Assembly (NCBI GenBank): GCA_036259475.1
Contig: DATABS010000112.1
Location: forward strand, 1-38,721
Reading direction: 5' to 3'
DNA: 38,721 bases
Origin: ZC4RG17 sp036259475
GTDB lineage: Bacteria > Actinomycetota > Acidimicrobiia > Spongiisociales > ZC4RG35
The notes beneath the pieces are model-generated. The model saw only the letters and a program-made list of their open reading frames with translations. It did no database searches and had not been told where the DNA came from. Position 1 is the first letter of the stretch, and the number at the start of each line of letters is the position of its first letter. This document shows positions 6,077 to 14,612 of this stretch, one piece after another. Both the position numbers and the translations under genes were made by a program.

Positions 6077-8372
6077 CATCCGTGACCGCACCGACACGGA
6101 CCTGGAGGAGCTGGGCCAGGAAGAGGCGCGTATCGGTTCGACGCTGCCGCCTGACAAAACCGACAGCGGGAGGCGCCGCCGCCGGCCCCTGTTCGTGATA
6201 CTGGCGGTCGTCGTCGGAGTGGTCGTCTATGCCCTCGCGTTCCAGCAGACCCAAGTGGATTTGTCCGAAATCACGTCGGAGACACGCCAGAACTCGCTTC
6301 AGAACATCCTGCGGGCACTGGCCCAGCCGGACCTGATCACCTACGACACGGTGAGCGAGCGCACCGACATCGAGGTGGCGGTGCCATGCGGGCCTTCGGT
6401 GGCGACCAGCCCTCGACTCACGGCCAACCCCTCGTGCGGCGAGCCCGGAGACAGAATCACCGTCACCGGGAGCGGATACGACGGCGGGGAGCCAGTCGAG
6501 CTCCACTTCGTCCCAGACTCGGACTTCGACATCACGCTGCGACTGGCCACGGTCAACGCCGACCAGGAGGGGCGCTTCTCCACCGAGCTCATCCTCCCGG
6601 ATCGCACCTCCGACGAGCCTCAGGGGCTGACCGCGATCACCCAGGAACCGATCGGAACCTGGGGCAACCGTGTCGAGGTATACACGGACGCCAACGAGAA
6701 TGAGATCGAGGACAACCCGGTCATGCCCGATTCGGGCACCTACACCTTCACCCTCGCCGGGAATCCCGACATCCCCGCCGTCGCCCTCGTCAACCCCGCC
6801 GGGGAAACCACCGACTTCGTCACCACCGGCGAGTCGTTCGAGGCCGCCACCGGACTCTCGAGAGGCCAAGTCGCCATCCCGCTGGGAGAAGACGAATCCG
6901 CCACGGCAGCCGGCCTTGCGATCGAGGACATCGCCACCGCCGGTGGCGATGTTGAGGTCACCGTCGAAGGGCCCGCCGGTTTCGACATGTCGAACTGGCG
7001 GGCTGCCGTCTACGACGGCACCACCGGCGAACCTGGCGCCAGCAACTACATCTCGGACACGATCCGGCTGTCCCCTCGTGTCTCGGAGACGGCGCGGATC
7101 ACGCTCGACAAGATCCTCGAGACGGTGTTCCTCGCGCTGGTCGCCACCACTGCAGGTCTTCTCCTCGCCGTGCCCCTCAGCTTCGTCGCCGCTCGAAACA
7201 TCATGCGTGACATCTCCGTCACGGTCACCAACCTGGTCTTGATCTTGGTGGCCATCCCGGTTGGAGCGACGATCGGAGTGCTGGCGGCGAGGCTCGCGAG
7301 ATCCATGGTCGCGCCCATCACGGGAAGCGGGTGGGCTTTGCTCGCCGGAGTCGCCGTTGTCGGAGGGCTGGCCTGGTTCTTGGCACGGGCCGCTCTGCCC
7401 ACCGTCGATGCCGGCGTCCCCGCCCGAAGCGAGCGGATAAGGCGCGTCAGCTTGCTCATGGTCGCGGGAGCGGCCGGACTGGTGGCGCTTCTCCTCACGG
7501 CCCTGTGGCTGCAGGTCATCGGGTCGGCCGTGGTGTCGGCCCTCGGCTGGTTCGGGTTCCTCGGCTCGTTCTTCGACGCCCTGGGCGAGATCCTCGATGT
7601 CGGATTCACCGTGATTGCGGCCCTGGCCGTGGCGGCCGTTTTCACCCATCTCGCCTCGAAGCTGGGTTACGGCCTGCGCAAACTAATGCCCCGGCCGGCG
7701 GAGCGGACACTCAACGTCGCGCTGGCCGCAGTGGCGGGCGCGCTCTGGGCCGTGATCGTCGGCCAGATCATCGACTGGTTCTATCAGATCGGCAATGTGA
7801 CCACGGTCGTCGTGATCCCGGCCGTCATCGGGGCACTGCTAGGAGTGGTCGTTGCCATCCGCGGTATGGCCAAGGGCGAGGTCGATATCGGCCTGTCGAT
7901 CTACTACGGGGCCCGCACCGTGTTCAACACGCTGCGCTCGATCGAGCCGCTGATCATGGCCATCGTCTTCGTGGTGTGGGTCGGAGCCGGACCTTTTGCC
8001 GGTTCACTCGCACTTGCCCTCCACACGGCGGCCGCCCTGGCCAAGCTCTATTCAGAGCAGGTCGAATCGATCTCTGCCGGGCCGATCGAGGCGGTGCGGG
8101 CCACAGGCGCCAACCGACTCCAGACGATCGTCTACGCCGTGGTTCCCCAGATCATCCCGCCCTACATCTCGTTCACGATGTATCGATGGGACATCAACGT
8201 CCGCATGTCGACCATCCTCGGCTTCGTCGGCGGCGGCGGCATCGGGTCGATCCTCCAGCAGAACATCAACCTGCTGCAATACCGGGCGGCGGCGGTGCAG
8301 ATGCTGGCGATTGCCATCGTCGTGGCGACGATGGACTGGGCCTCCTCCCGAATGCGGGAGCACTACGTTTGA
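6069..8372 (+). CDS. phnE: PhnE-family permease with large extracytoplasmic and membrane insertions
   Basis: This is the membrane channel subunit of the importer, 767 residues against roughly 260-290 for ordinary PhnE. The TTG at 6069 has AGGAGG at 6054-6059 with good spacing and overlaps phnC by 8 bases. Architecture: a charged N-terminus, TM1 at 40-57, then about 285 extracytoplasmic residues with beta-rich, Ig/TIG-like segments (such as DRITVTGSGYDGGEPVELHF and a DANENEIEDNP loop). Next comes the normal PhnE segment ETVFLALVATT...PLSFVAARN (about 351-377), then a further stretch of about 230 residues with several TM helices. The classic C-terminal half follows (LRSIEPLIMAIVF, about 622-634; LALALHT, about 646-652; the ATPase-contacting EAA loop at about 663-693 with GATGANR-like VRATGANRL). 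It is one intact frame. The insertions may contact the lipoprotein PhnD. Confidence 0.8.
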   Translation: MADIRDRTDTDLEELGQEEARIGSTLPPDKTDSGRRRRRPLFVILAVVVGVVVYALAFQQTQVDLSEITSETRQNSLQNILRALAQPDLITYDTVSERTDIEVAVPCGPSVATSPRLTANPSCGEPGDRITVTGSGYDGGEPVELHFVPDSDFDITLRLATVNADQEGRFSTELILPDRTSDEPQGLTAITQEPIGTWGNRVEVYTDANENEIEDNPVMPDSGTYTFTLAGNPDIPAVALVNPAGETTDFVTTGESFEAATGLSRGQVAIPLGEDESATAAGLAIEDIATAGGDVEVTVEGPAGFDMSNWRAAVYDGTTGEPGASNYISDTIRLSPRVSETARITLDKILETVFLALVATTAGLLLAVPLSFVAARNIMRDISVTVTNLVLILVAIPVGATIGVLAARLARSMVAPITGSGWALLAGVAVVGGLAWFLARAALPTVDAGVPARSERIRRVSLLMVAGAAGLVALLLTALWLQVIGSAVVSALGWFGFLGSFFDALGEILDVGFTVIAALAVAAVFTHLASKLGYGLRKLMPRPAERTLNVALAAVAGALWAVIVGQIIDWFYQIGNVTTVVVIPAVIGALLGVVVAIRGMAKGEVDIGLSIYYGARTVFNTLRSIEPLIMAIVFVVWVGAGPFAGSLALALHTAAALAKLYSEQVESISAGPIEAVRATGANRLQTIVYAVVPQIIPPYISFTMYRWDINVRMSTILGFVGGGGIGSILQQNINLLQYRAAAVQMLAIAIVVATMDWASSRMREHYV

Positions 8373-8378
8373 GTAGTC

Positions 8379-8406
8379 GGAAGTCGGAAGTCGGAAGTCG
8401 GAAGTC
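8379..8406. repeat. Heptamer tandem repeat, GGAAGTC, 4 perfect units
   Basis: Four identical GGAAGTC units at 8379, 8386, 8393 and 8400, preceded by a partial unit GTAGTC. The array begins 7 bases after the phnE stop and ends 25 bases before the next start codon. It is the same unit as the array at 515-563. It fills most of the 58-base gap between the two genes. Confidence 0.88.
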
Positions 8407-8430
8407 ATCGCTCTCCGATCACATCCGGAG

Positions 8431-9438
8431 ATGAACTCCGAGAGCCATCTCCTTCTCAGGCGGCGCCAGGAGAGGGAGAGTCATGAGCACGAGCACCTGG
8501 CTCCGACGGCCTCCAAGTCCGATGAGAGCCGGGGCCGGGCCGAGGACGAGGAGCCGGACGAGTACCGGACGGCGTTCGAACGGGATCGGGACCGCGTCGT
8601 CCACTCGAAGGCATTCCGTCGGCTCAAGCACAAGACCCAGGTCTTCCTCAATCCCGAGGGCGACCACTACGTCACCCGGTTGACGCATACCCTCCAGGTC
8701 ACTCAGGTGGGTCGGGCGATGGCCGTCGCCCTGGGGCTGAACGAGACGCTCACCGAGGCGATCTGCTTGGCCCACGACGTGGGGCACTCGCCGTTCGGCC
8801 ACACCGGCGAAGACGCCCTCAGCCCCTTCGTCGAAGGGGATTGGCTCCATGCTCACCATGGGGTGCGAACCCTCTCGATCCTCGAGCCACAGAATCTCTC
8901 ATGGGAGGTACTCGACGGAGTTCGGGCCCACTCCTGGCGGATCGACCCGCCTCCGGGCACGCCGGAGGGTCGCCTGTGCCGCTTCGCCGACCGCATCGCC
9001 TACCTCACCCACGACGTGGCGGACGCCCTGCGCGCCGGAGTGCTGCAGTACCACGACATCCCCACCCGTGTCCTCACGCACTTCGGCGCGACCGCCCGGG
9101 AATGGATCGGCGCCATGATCACCTCCGTCGTCGAGGCGTCTGCGTCGGCCGGCGACGTGACGATGGACCCCGACGACATGGAGGTCATGAACGAGCTGCG
9201 AGAGTTCATGTTCGAGCGGGTGTACTTGGATCAACAGATGGACGCCGAGAAGAACCGAGCGATCAAGGTGATCTCCGACCTGGTGGAATACTTCTCGGCG
9301 CACTCCGTGGAGGTACCCGATTCGTACACGGTCCCGAACGCCGACCCGTTGAGTCGGGCGGTCGACTACGTGGCGGGGATGACCGACCGATACGCCTTGC
9401 GAACTCACGACAAGCTGTTCCGCCCAACGCTCTTCTGA
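8431..9438 (+). CDS. dgt: Deoxyguanosinetriphosphate triphosphohydrolase-like HD protein
   Basis: This is a metal-dependent HD-domain enzyme expected to cleave dNTPs to nucleoside and triphosphate. Family signatures are clear: YRTAFERDRDRVVHSKAFRRL, the Lys-Thr-Gln-Val-Phe turn, the first metal histidine in RLTHTLQV, the HD pair in LAHDVGHSPFGHTGE, and the later Asp in FADRIAYLTHDVADA. The length of 335 residues fits the bacterial family. The start is uncertain. ATG 8431 is in frame, but GGAG abuts it directly. The best-looking ribosome site (GGAGAGGGAG) precedes ATG 8483, which is in a different frame and yields only a shadow peptide. The conserved part begins about 45 residues in. Confidence 0.88.
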   Translation: MNSESHLLLRRRQERESHEHEHLAPTASKSDESRGRAEDEEPDEYRTAFERDRDRVVHSKAFRRLKHKTQVFLNPEGDHYVTRLTHTLQVTQVGRAMAVALGLNETLTEAICLAHDVGHSPFGHTGEDALSPFVEGDWLHAHHGVRTLSILEPQNLSWEVLDGVRAHSWRIDPPPGTPEGRLCRFADRIAYLTHDVADALRAGVLQYHDIPTRVLTHFGATAREWIGAMITSVVEASASAGDVTMDPDDMEVMNELREFMFERVYLDQQMDAEKNRAIKVISDLVEYFSAHSVEVPDSYTVPNADPLSRAVDYVAGMTDRYALRTHDKLFRPTLF

Positions 9439-9499
9439 CGTCTTTCGCCCATCATCTGCGGCCGCCCCTCCACCCCATGGCGGGCCCGAGCGGAATCAG

Positions 9500-10144
9500 T
9501 CACTTCAGCGGGGGGCCGTTGACATCGAAGTCGAGCGGGTCTCCCCAACGGTCGGAGAACGACACGTCTTCCACCGGTGCCCGCCGGGCGACATCCCATC
9601 GGCCCAGGGGATAACCGCATGACACGGCGGCGTTCAGCTGCCAACCCTTGTCGGCCGGCACACCCAGCACCTTGCTCGTCGCCTCCGACTCGAACAGCCC
9701 GAGGACGGTCGTCAGGCACGTGCCCACTCCATGGGCCCGGGCAGCCAGCATGGCGCTCCACACGGCCGGGTAGATGGAGGCCCCGCTGGCATCATTGCGG
9801 CTGAAGGCCAACAGCCACATCGGCACCTGTTCGAAATTGTCGGCCAGCCAGGCGGAGGACCGCATCACCCGCAGCGTTGCTTCGTCACCGGACTGGCGGG
9901 CGCGGTCCCATCGCCCCTTGTAGATGGTGGACTGCAGGGTCTGGAAGGCCCGCTGGTAGATGGGAGCCAATTCCCGACGGATGCCGGGATCGCGGATGAC
10001 CAGGAACCGCCAGTTCTGGGCGTTTCCTCCAGACGGCGCCCGCACCGCCGCGTCCAGCATGGCCGCCGCCACTTCAGGCGGCACAGGATCGGATGAGACC
10101 CGGCGCATGGCGCGGGTCGTGTAGAGCGCTTCGAAGAGGTCCAT
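9500..10144 (-). CDS. Nitroreductase-family flavoprotein
   Basis: This is an FMN-dependent NAD(P)H oxidoreductase of the nitroreductase fold, cytoplasmic, 214 residues. It starts at ATG 10144 (MDLFEALYTTRAMRRV), the typical family opening, where the paired arginines contact FMN phosphate. RAPSGGNAQNWRFLVI is the FMN-binding loop. AVWSAMLAARAHGVGTCLTTV is the conserved dimer helix, and a Gly-Tyr-Pro-Leu-Gly turn lies near the C-terminus. It begins 20 bases after the upstream lipoprotein gene stops, on the same strand, so they may be co-transcribed. The natural substrate (nitroaromatic, quinone, enone or other) cannot be told. A longer upstream reading is possible but lacks homology-like sequence. 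Confidence 0.85.
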   Translation of the reverse strand: MDLFEALYTTRAMRRVSSDPVPPEVAAAMLDAAVRAPSGGNAQNWRFLVIRDPGIRRELAPIYQRAFQTLQSTIYKGRWDRARQSGDEATLRVMRSSAWLADNFEQVPMWLLAFSRNDASGASIYPAVWSAMLAARAHGVGTCLTTVLGLFESEATSKVLGVPADKGWQLNAAVSCGYPLGRWDVARRAPVEDVSFSDRWGDPLDFDVNGPPLK

Positions 10145-10164
10145 GGCAGCCAGGCTACCCAGCC

Positions 10165-11553
10165 CTACTGATCGGCCACCAGGTCGCGGACCGCACCGAA
10201 CAGCAGCGTCGCCTCGAGTTGGTCGAAATTCTCTTCGGGGTTCACCACTGATCCCGAGATGACGAAACGGCGGCCGTCGGGCAACTCGACTAGCCAATTC
10301 ATCGCCACCAGTCCCGGCTCCGAGCCACCCTTGAACGCGATCGCGGCGAAGTCGCCTTCTTCGTCGGGGAGCCCGGGGTTGATGGTGAGGATCTGTGTGA
10401 GGGGCTCACCCTGGTCGTATAGGCGCGCCAGGGCGCGGCACATGTCGGCCGGCGTGGCGAACCACTCGATCCGATCCGGCGACACGGGCTCGGTGAACTC
10501 AGCCACCGGGAGGTCGGATGGCCGGATGTCCGACAGCTGCGCGAGGATCTGTCGGCGCCCGGCCTCGTCCGCTTCCAGCCATTGGGTCGCCAGCCCCGCA
10601 GCGGGGCCGATCTTCAAGGCGGAAAGCTCCATGGTGTCCATGAATGGCACGTTGAGTGAAGGATTCTCCATGCCGTAGTCCGCCAAAGCGTCTTCGACTC
10701 GATCGCGTCCGACCAGGGCAATCAGATGGTCGGTGGCCGTGTTGTCGGAGAAGGCGATCATGGTTTCGGCCATCTCGCGAAGGGTGAACGTCGCTCCTAC
10801 TTCCTCGTCCTGGAGCACACCGGTGGGAATGGAGCGGTGCTCATCCGTGATCGGGATCTCGGAGTCCCAGGGAAGATCGCCGCGAGTGGACTCGTCGGCC
10901 ACCGCACCGAGCACATAGAGCTTGATGGCCGACCCCACTGGCATCGGCTCGCCATCACCGAACTCGAACACAGGAACGCACTCGCCTTCCTTCACCTCCA
11001 TCACCGCCAGTTCGAGTTCACCCAGCTCATCCAGCCGAGCGGCGGCTTCGCCGAAGTCCGCGGGCGGTTCATCCAGGGTGGGCGGTTCCCCCGGCTGGAC
11101 CAGTAGCCCAGCGATACGGTAAGGAGCGACGGTCTCGAGCGTCATGATCGCCCGGAGTGACTCGCCGCTGTCGGACAAGAGAAGGGCAGTACCCGACAAG
11201 CCATCGCGGTTCTCGAACTCGCCCACGCTCCACTCCTGAGCGGCTCCCAACTGCGCGAGCACGGCAACGAACTCCTCGTAGGTCACCGCCTGGATGAAGT
11301 CGGCGGTGAAGGCAGCCTGGTAGTCGCTTTCGCTGATCTCCCCGGCAGTGAAGGCGTCGGCCAACCAGTCGAGTCGGGTGTCGAGGGGTGAATCCTCCCC
11401 GGAGTCGGTGACCGGGGGGGAACTGGACGGTGTCACTGTCGTGGACGACGACGTGGTCGCCGTTGTGGTGCCCGGGTTCGAACCATTGCAGGAGACGACG
11501 ACCGTCAGGAATGCCAGGAATACGGTTCGGCGGAGGTGCCGGGCTGCACTCAC
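10165..11553 (-). CDS. LpqF-like lipoprotein with serine beta-lactamase-fold domain
   Basis: A 462-residue exported lipoprotein from GTG 11553. The signal peptide ends at Cys22 (VVVSC), followed by a Thr/Ser/Pro-rich linker to about residue 55. Residues about 58-160 form an NTF2/Orf12-type N-terminal domain. From about 175 comes a class A beta-lactamase-like domain with SxxK (Ser208-Lys211), an SDN triad (269-271) and a KGG box (408-410) in place of KTG. I see no clear omega-loop glutamate for deacylation. This organisation matches the Cpe/LpqF family, whose members include a mycobacterial lipoprotein and the clavulanate-cluster protein Orf12. It is therefore more likely an esterase, peptidase or beta-lactam-binding protein than a resistance enzyme. 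It is divergent from the NatA-like gene. Confidence 0.75.
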   Translation of the reverse strand: MSAARHLRRTVFLAFLTVVVSCNGSNPGTTTATTSSSTTVTPSSSPPVTDSGEDSPLDTRLDWLADAFTAGEISESDYQAAFTADFIQAVTYEEFVAVLAQLGAAQEWSVGEFENRDGLSGTALLLSDSGESLRAIMTLETVAPYRIAGLLVQPGEPPTLDEPPADFGEAAARLDELGELELAVMEVKEGECVPVFEFGDGEPMPVGSAIKLYVLGAVADESTRGDLPWDSEIPITDEHRSIPTGVLQDEEVGATFTLREMAETMIAFSDNTATDHLIALVGRDRVEDALADYGMENPSLNVPFMDTMELSALKIGPAAGLATQWLEADEAGRRQILAQLSDIRPSDLPVAEFTEPVSPDRIEWFATPADMCRALARLYDQGEPLTQILTINPGLPDEEGDFAAIAFKGGSEPGLVAMNWLVELPDGRRFVISGSVVNPEENFDQLEATLLFGAVRDLVADQ

Positions 11554-11644
11554 ACCCGAGAACCTTATGGCCCTCCGAGACTTGGAGGGAATCGTGATCC
11601 GACGGCCACCGAACATAGGATGACCCGTCCGCTTCCACCTTCCG

Positions 11645-12532
11645 ATGCTCGAGATCACCGACCTCCACAAGCGCTACGACGACGTCGTCGCCCTCGATGG
11701 CTGCACCTTTGAAGTGCAGCCGGGTCGCATGTTGGGGTTTCTCGGTCCCAACGGCGCCGGCAAGACCACCGCCATGCGCTCCATATTCGGGCTGGTACAA
11801 CCTGATCGTGGAGAGATCCGCTGGAAGGGCGAGCCCGTCACCCATGAGATGCGGATGCGCTTCGGCTACATTCCCGAGCAGCGCGGCCTGTACCCCAAGA
11901 TGAAGGCCCACGACCAGCTCACCTATATGGGCCGCTTGCACGGGATGGAGAAGAAGGCGGCGGCCGCGGCGGCTGACACCTGGCTCGAGCTGCTCGGGCT
12001 GGCCGACCGTCGCGATACCCCCACCGAGGCCCTCTCACACGGAAATCAGCAGCGAGTCCAGTTGGCGGCTGCCCTGGTCCACGATCCGGATCTGATGGTC
12101 CTCGATGAGCCGCTGTCGGGCCTCGACCCGCTCGGGGTCGACACGATGGCCGAAGTGCTCCAGGCGCAGGCGGATGCCGGCAAGGCCGTGATGTTTTCGT
12201 CGCATCAGCTCGACCTGGTCGAGGACCTGTGCGACGACGTGGCCATCATCAACCGGGGCAGGATCGTGGCGGCCGGCAACGTCAACCAGCTGAAGAACGC
12301 CGCCTCTATCCGCCACCTCGAGCTGGAGATTGAGGGCCCCGTCGAGTCGGTCCTCGCTTCGCTGGAGGGTGTCCGATCGGCCGATGTCGTGGACGGACGC
12401 CACGTCCTGATCGTGGAGGCCGCCACCGACGTCAGAAAGCTTCTGGCCGAGGCGGAGCGGGGCGGAATCGTCCACCACTTCGTCTACACGACCCCCTCAC
12501 TGACCGACCTGTTCCGCGAGGCAGTGGCGTGA
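11645..12532 (+). CDS. NatA-like ABC exporter ATPase
   Basis: This is the ATP-binding subunit of an ABC-2 exporter, 295 residues. It contains Walker A GPNGAGKTT, the Q-loop region YIPEQRGLYPKM, the signature LSHGNQQRVQLA (the Gly-Asn-Gln-Gln variant typical of NatA/YhaQ proteins), Walker B LMVLDEPLSGLDP, the switch histidine in FSSHQLDLVEDLC and a C-terminal domain of about 80 residues common in this subgroup. The ATG at 11645 is the natural family start. The gene ends with a 4-base GTGA overlap with the permease. The known relative NatAB exports sodium in Bacillus; the substrate here is an inference only. Confidence 0.86.
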   Translation: MLEITDLHKRYDDVVALDGCTFEVQPGRMLGFLGPNGAGKTTAMRSIFGLVQPDRGEIRWKGEPVTHEMRMRFGYIPEQRGLYPKMKAHDQLTYMGRLHGMEKKAAAAAADTWLELLGLADRRDTPTEALSHGNQQRVQLAAALVHDPDLMVLDEPLSGLDPLGVDTMAEVLQAQADAGKAVMFSSHQLDLVEDLCDDVAIINRGRIVAAGNVNQLKNAASIRHLELEIEGPVESVLASLEGVRSADVVDGRHVLIVEAATDVRKLLAEAERGGIVHHFVYTTPSLTDLFREAVA

Positions 12533-13731
12533 ACGCCTTCCAGGCGATCCGGCTCGTGGCATCGCGAGAACTGAAGGAGCGGGGCCGCTCCCGTGCATAC
12601 ATCATCTCGACGATCCTCACGGTCCTCCTCCTCGGGGGTGCGATCGCCCTGCCGACTCTGATCGGAGGGGGCCCCTCCACGTACACCATCGGGGTAGTCG
12701 GCGAAGGCGCAGATATCGTCGCCACCGCCGACGCCATCGCCCGACAGGAAGCCGACGACGACGAAGAGTCGAACCGCTACGAGGCGATGGTCTTCGAGGA
12801 CACCGAATCCGCCGAAGCGGCCCTCGACGAAGGTGAGATCGAGGCGGTCATCGTCGATGGCGAGGAGCTGGTAGCCGGTTCGGCGGGCGCTTTCGGAGGC
12901 TCCACAGCCGAGCGCAGTCTGCAAGAGGCAGCGGGGACACATCGAGTCCAGGAACTCGTCACGGGGAGCGAGGAAGCGGCCGAAGTGGTCCAGATCCTCG
13001 CCTCGGAGCCGCTCGAATTCCGCCGCCTCGGCGGAACCGACGAGGAAGAGGACAATCTGCGAGGAATGGTCGCCTTCGCCGGCTTGATCCTCATGTACAT
13101 CGCGATCCTGTCCTACGGGTCATGGATGCTGTCGGGGGTCACCGAGGAGAAGACCAACCGGGTGGTGGAGGTCCTGATGTCGACGCTCAGGCCGTGGCAC
13201 ATCCTGGGTGGGAAGCTGATCGGGATCGGAATCCTCGGTCTGGGACAGATGCTGGTGCTCATCATCGCCGGACTCCTAGGAATCATCCTCTCCGGCGCGT
13301 TTGAGATTCCGGCTCTCCCGTTCGATTCGGTGGCGGCACTGATCGGATGGTTCATCCTCGGTTTCCTGCTCTACGCCATCCTCTACGGAGCCGCCGGGTC
13401 GCTGGTGTCGAGGATGGAGGATGCCCAGAATGCCGCCGCACCTTTGACGATCGTGGCTCTGGTCGGATACCTGTTCAGCTTCGCCGCTCTCAACGATCCC
13501 GAAGGGGCCGTCGCCGTCATCGGCACCTATATCCCGTTCAGCGCACCCTACGTGGCTCCAATCCGTCTCGCCATCGGCGACATCAGCGCCTGGGAGATGG
13601 CAGTGGCCGTGGCGATCACCGTCGCCACGATCGTGGTGCTCGTGCGGTTGGCGGGTCGGGTCTATGCGGGTGGCCTGCTTCGCTACGGTGGACGGATCAA
13701 GTGGGGCGAGGCCTTCCGCTCGGCGGAGTGA
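12529..13731 (+). CDS. NatB-like ABC-2 exporter permease
   Basis: This is the membrane partner of the NatA-like ATPase, 400 residues. It opens with RELKERGRSRAYIISTILTVLLLGGAIALP, a first TM helix preceded by the Arg-Glu-Leu motif usual in NatB/YhaP proteins. A large extracytoplasmic loop rich in Glu/Asp follows (about residues 45-175). Five or so TM helices then run from about 180. The first carries TEEKTNRVVEVLMSTLRPWHILGGK, the conserved ABC-2 cytoplasmic motif. The GTG at 12529 overlaps the ATPase stop by 4 bases. A hydrophobic stretch before the final KWGEAFRSAE closes the protein. Confidence 0.86.
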   Translation: MNAFQAIRLVASRELKERGRSRAYIISTILTVLLLGGAIALPTLIGGGPSTYTIGVVGEGADIVATADAIARQEADDDEESNRYEAMVFEDTESAEAALDEGEIEAVIVDGEELVAGSAGAFGGSTAERSLQEAAGTHRVQELVTGSEEAAEVVQILASEPLEFRRLGGTDEEEDNLRGMVAFAGLILMYIAILSYGSWMLSGVTEEKTNRVVEVLMSTLRPWHILGGKLIGIGILGLGQMLVLIIAGLLGIILSGAFEIPALPFDSVAALIGWFILGFLLYAILYGAAGSLVSRMEDAQNAAAPLTIVALVGYLFSFAALNDPEGAVAVIGTYIPFSAPYVAPIRLAIGDISAWEMAVAVAITVATIVVLVRLAGRVYAGGLLRYGGRIKWGEAFRSAE

Positions 13732-13757
13732 CCGACGGGCGCGATAGGCTCCCCGCG

Positions 13758-14567
13758 ATGGGATTCCAGCATGTGACGGTGGAGTATCGAGACCTGGTCG
13801 GCTGGCTGTGGCTCGACCGACCCGAGAAGCGCAACGCCCTCTCGGCAGACATGTGGGAGGACATCCCGGCGGCGATGTCGGACCTCGCGGCCGATCCGGG
13901 TGTCCGGGCTGTCGTGGTAGCCGGCAGAGGTGAGTCGTTCTCGGTGGGAATCGACCTGGCGATGCTGGGTTCACTCCGGCCCGCCGGCCGATCTGGGACG
14001 GAGTCCCGGATGTCGCTGCTCCACGAGATCCAACGTCTCCAGGCGACGGTGAGCGCCTTGGCCGACTGCCCCAAACCGGTGATCGCCGCCGTCCATGGCT
14101 TCTGCCTGGGAGCGGGGATCGACCTGGTAACAGCCTGCGATATTCGGCTGGCCGCCGCCGACGCCATCTTCTCGGTCCGCGAGACCCGGCTGGCTCTGGT
14201 GGCCGACGTAGGGACTCTCCAGCGTCTCCCGACCCTCGTGGCGCCGGGCCACGTCGCCGAACTCGTCTACACCGGACGGGACATCGACGCCCGCCGCGCC
14301 GAAAAGATCGGGCTGGTCAACGAGGTCTATCCCGACGTCGCCTCCCTCCATGACGCCGCCCAGTCGCTCGCCGAGGAGGTCGCCGCCAACTCGCCGCTCG
14401 CCGTACAGGGATCCAAGTCGGTGCTGCGAGCCGGAAGGGACATGTCGACGGAACAGGCGCTGGAGCACGTGGCACTCTGGAACGCCGCCTTTTTGCACTC
14501 CAACGACCTGGCCGAGGCGCTGGCAGCGTTCGCAGAAAAACGCCAGCCCGACTTCACCGGCACCTGA
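13758..14567 (+). CDS. Crotonase-family enzyme, probable dienoyl-CoA isomerase (ECH1-like)
   Basis: An enoyl-CoA hydratase/isomerase superfamily protein of 269 residues acting on acyl-CoA thioesters, probably in beta-oxidation of unsaturated fatty acids. The oxyanion-hole loops are SFSVGIDLAML (about 60-70) and HGFCLGAGIDL (about 113-123). Asp122, Glu142 and Asp150 have the same spacing as the catalytic Asp176/Glu196/Asp204 of mammalian ECH1. The segment ADVGTLQRLP is an ECH1 hallmark. I therefore favour delta(3,5)-delta(2,4)-dienoyl-CoA isomerase over a plain hydratase. ATG 13758 is chosen because the conserved domain starts right after it, though a longer open frame exists upstream through the permease gene. 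It ends convergent with terC. Confidence 0.8.
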   Translation: MGFQHVTVEYRDLVGWLWLDRPEKRNALSADMWEDIPAAMSDLAADPGVRAVVVAGRGESFSVGIDLAMLGSLRPAGRSGTESRMSLLHEIQRLQATVSALADCPKPVIAAVHGFCLGAGIDLVTACDIRLAAADAIFSVRETRLALVADVGTLQRLPTLVAPGHVAELVYTGRDIDARRAEKIGLVNEVYPDVASLHDAAQSLAEEVAANSPLAVQGSKSVLRAGRDMSTEQALEHVALWNAAFLHSNDLAEALAAFAEKRQPDFTGT

Positions 14568-14612
14568 ACCGGGTTCCGGCGTCGGTGTCCGATGCCCTGT
14601 GCCCCCTCGGGG

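Noticed and set aside
6036..7649. Minus-strand open frame of 537 codons opposite phnE
   Set aside because: Composition is Gly/Asp/Arg-rich with no domain, and it mirrors the codon bias of the phnE gene, which has clear motifs and a ribosome site.
3999..8372. A dedicated phosphonate catabolism locus
   Set aside because: Only the importer is present. No C-P lyase, phosphonatase or phosphite dehydrogenase genes are in the window, so substrate and pathway cannot be claimed.
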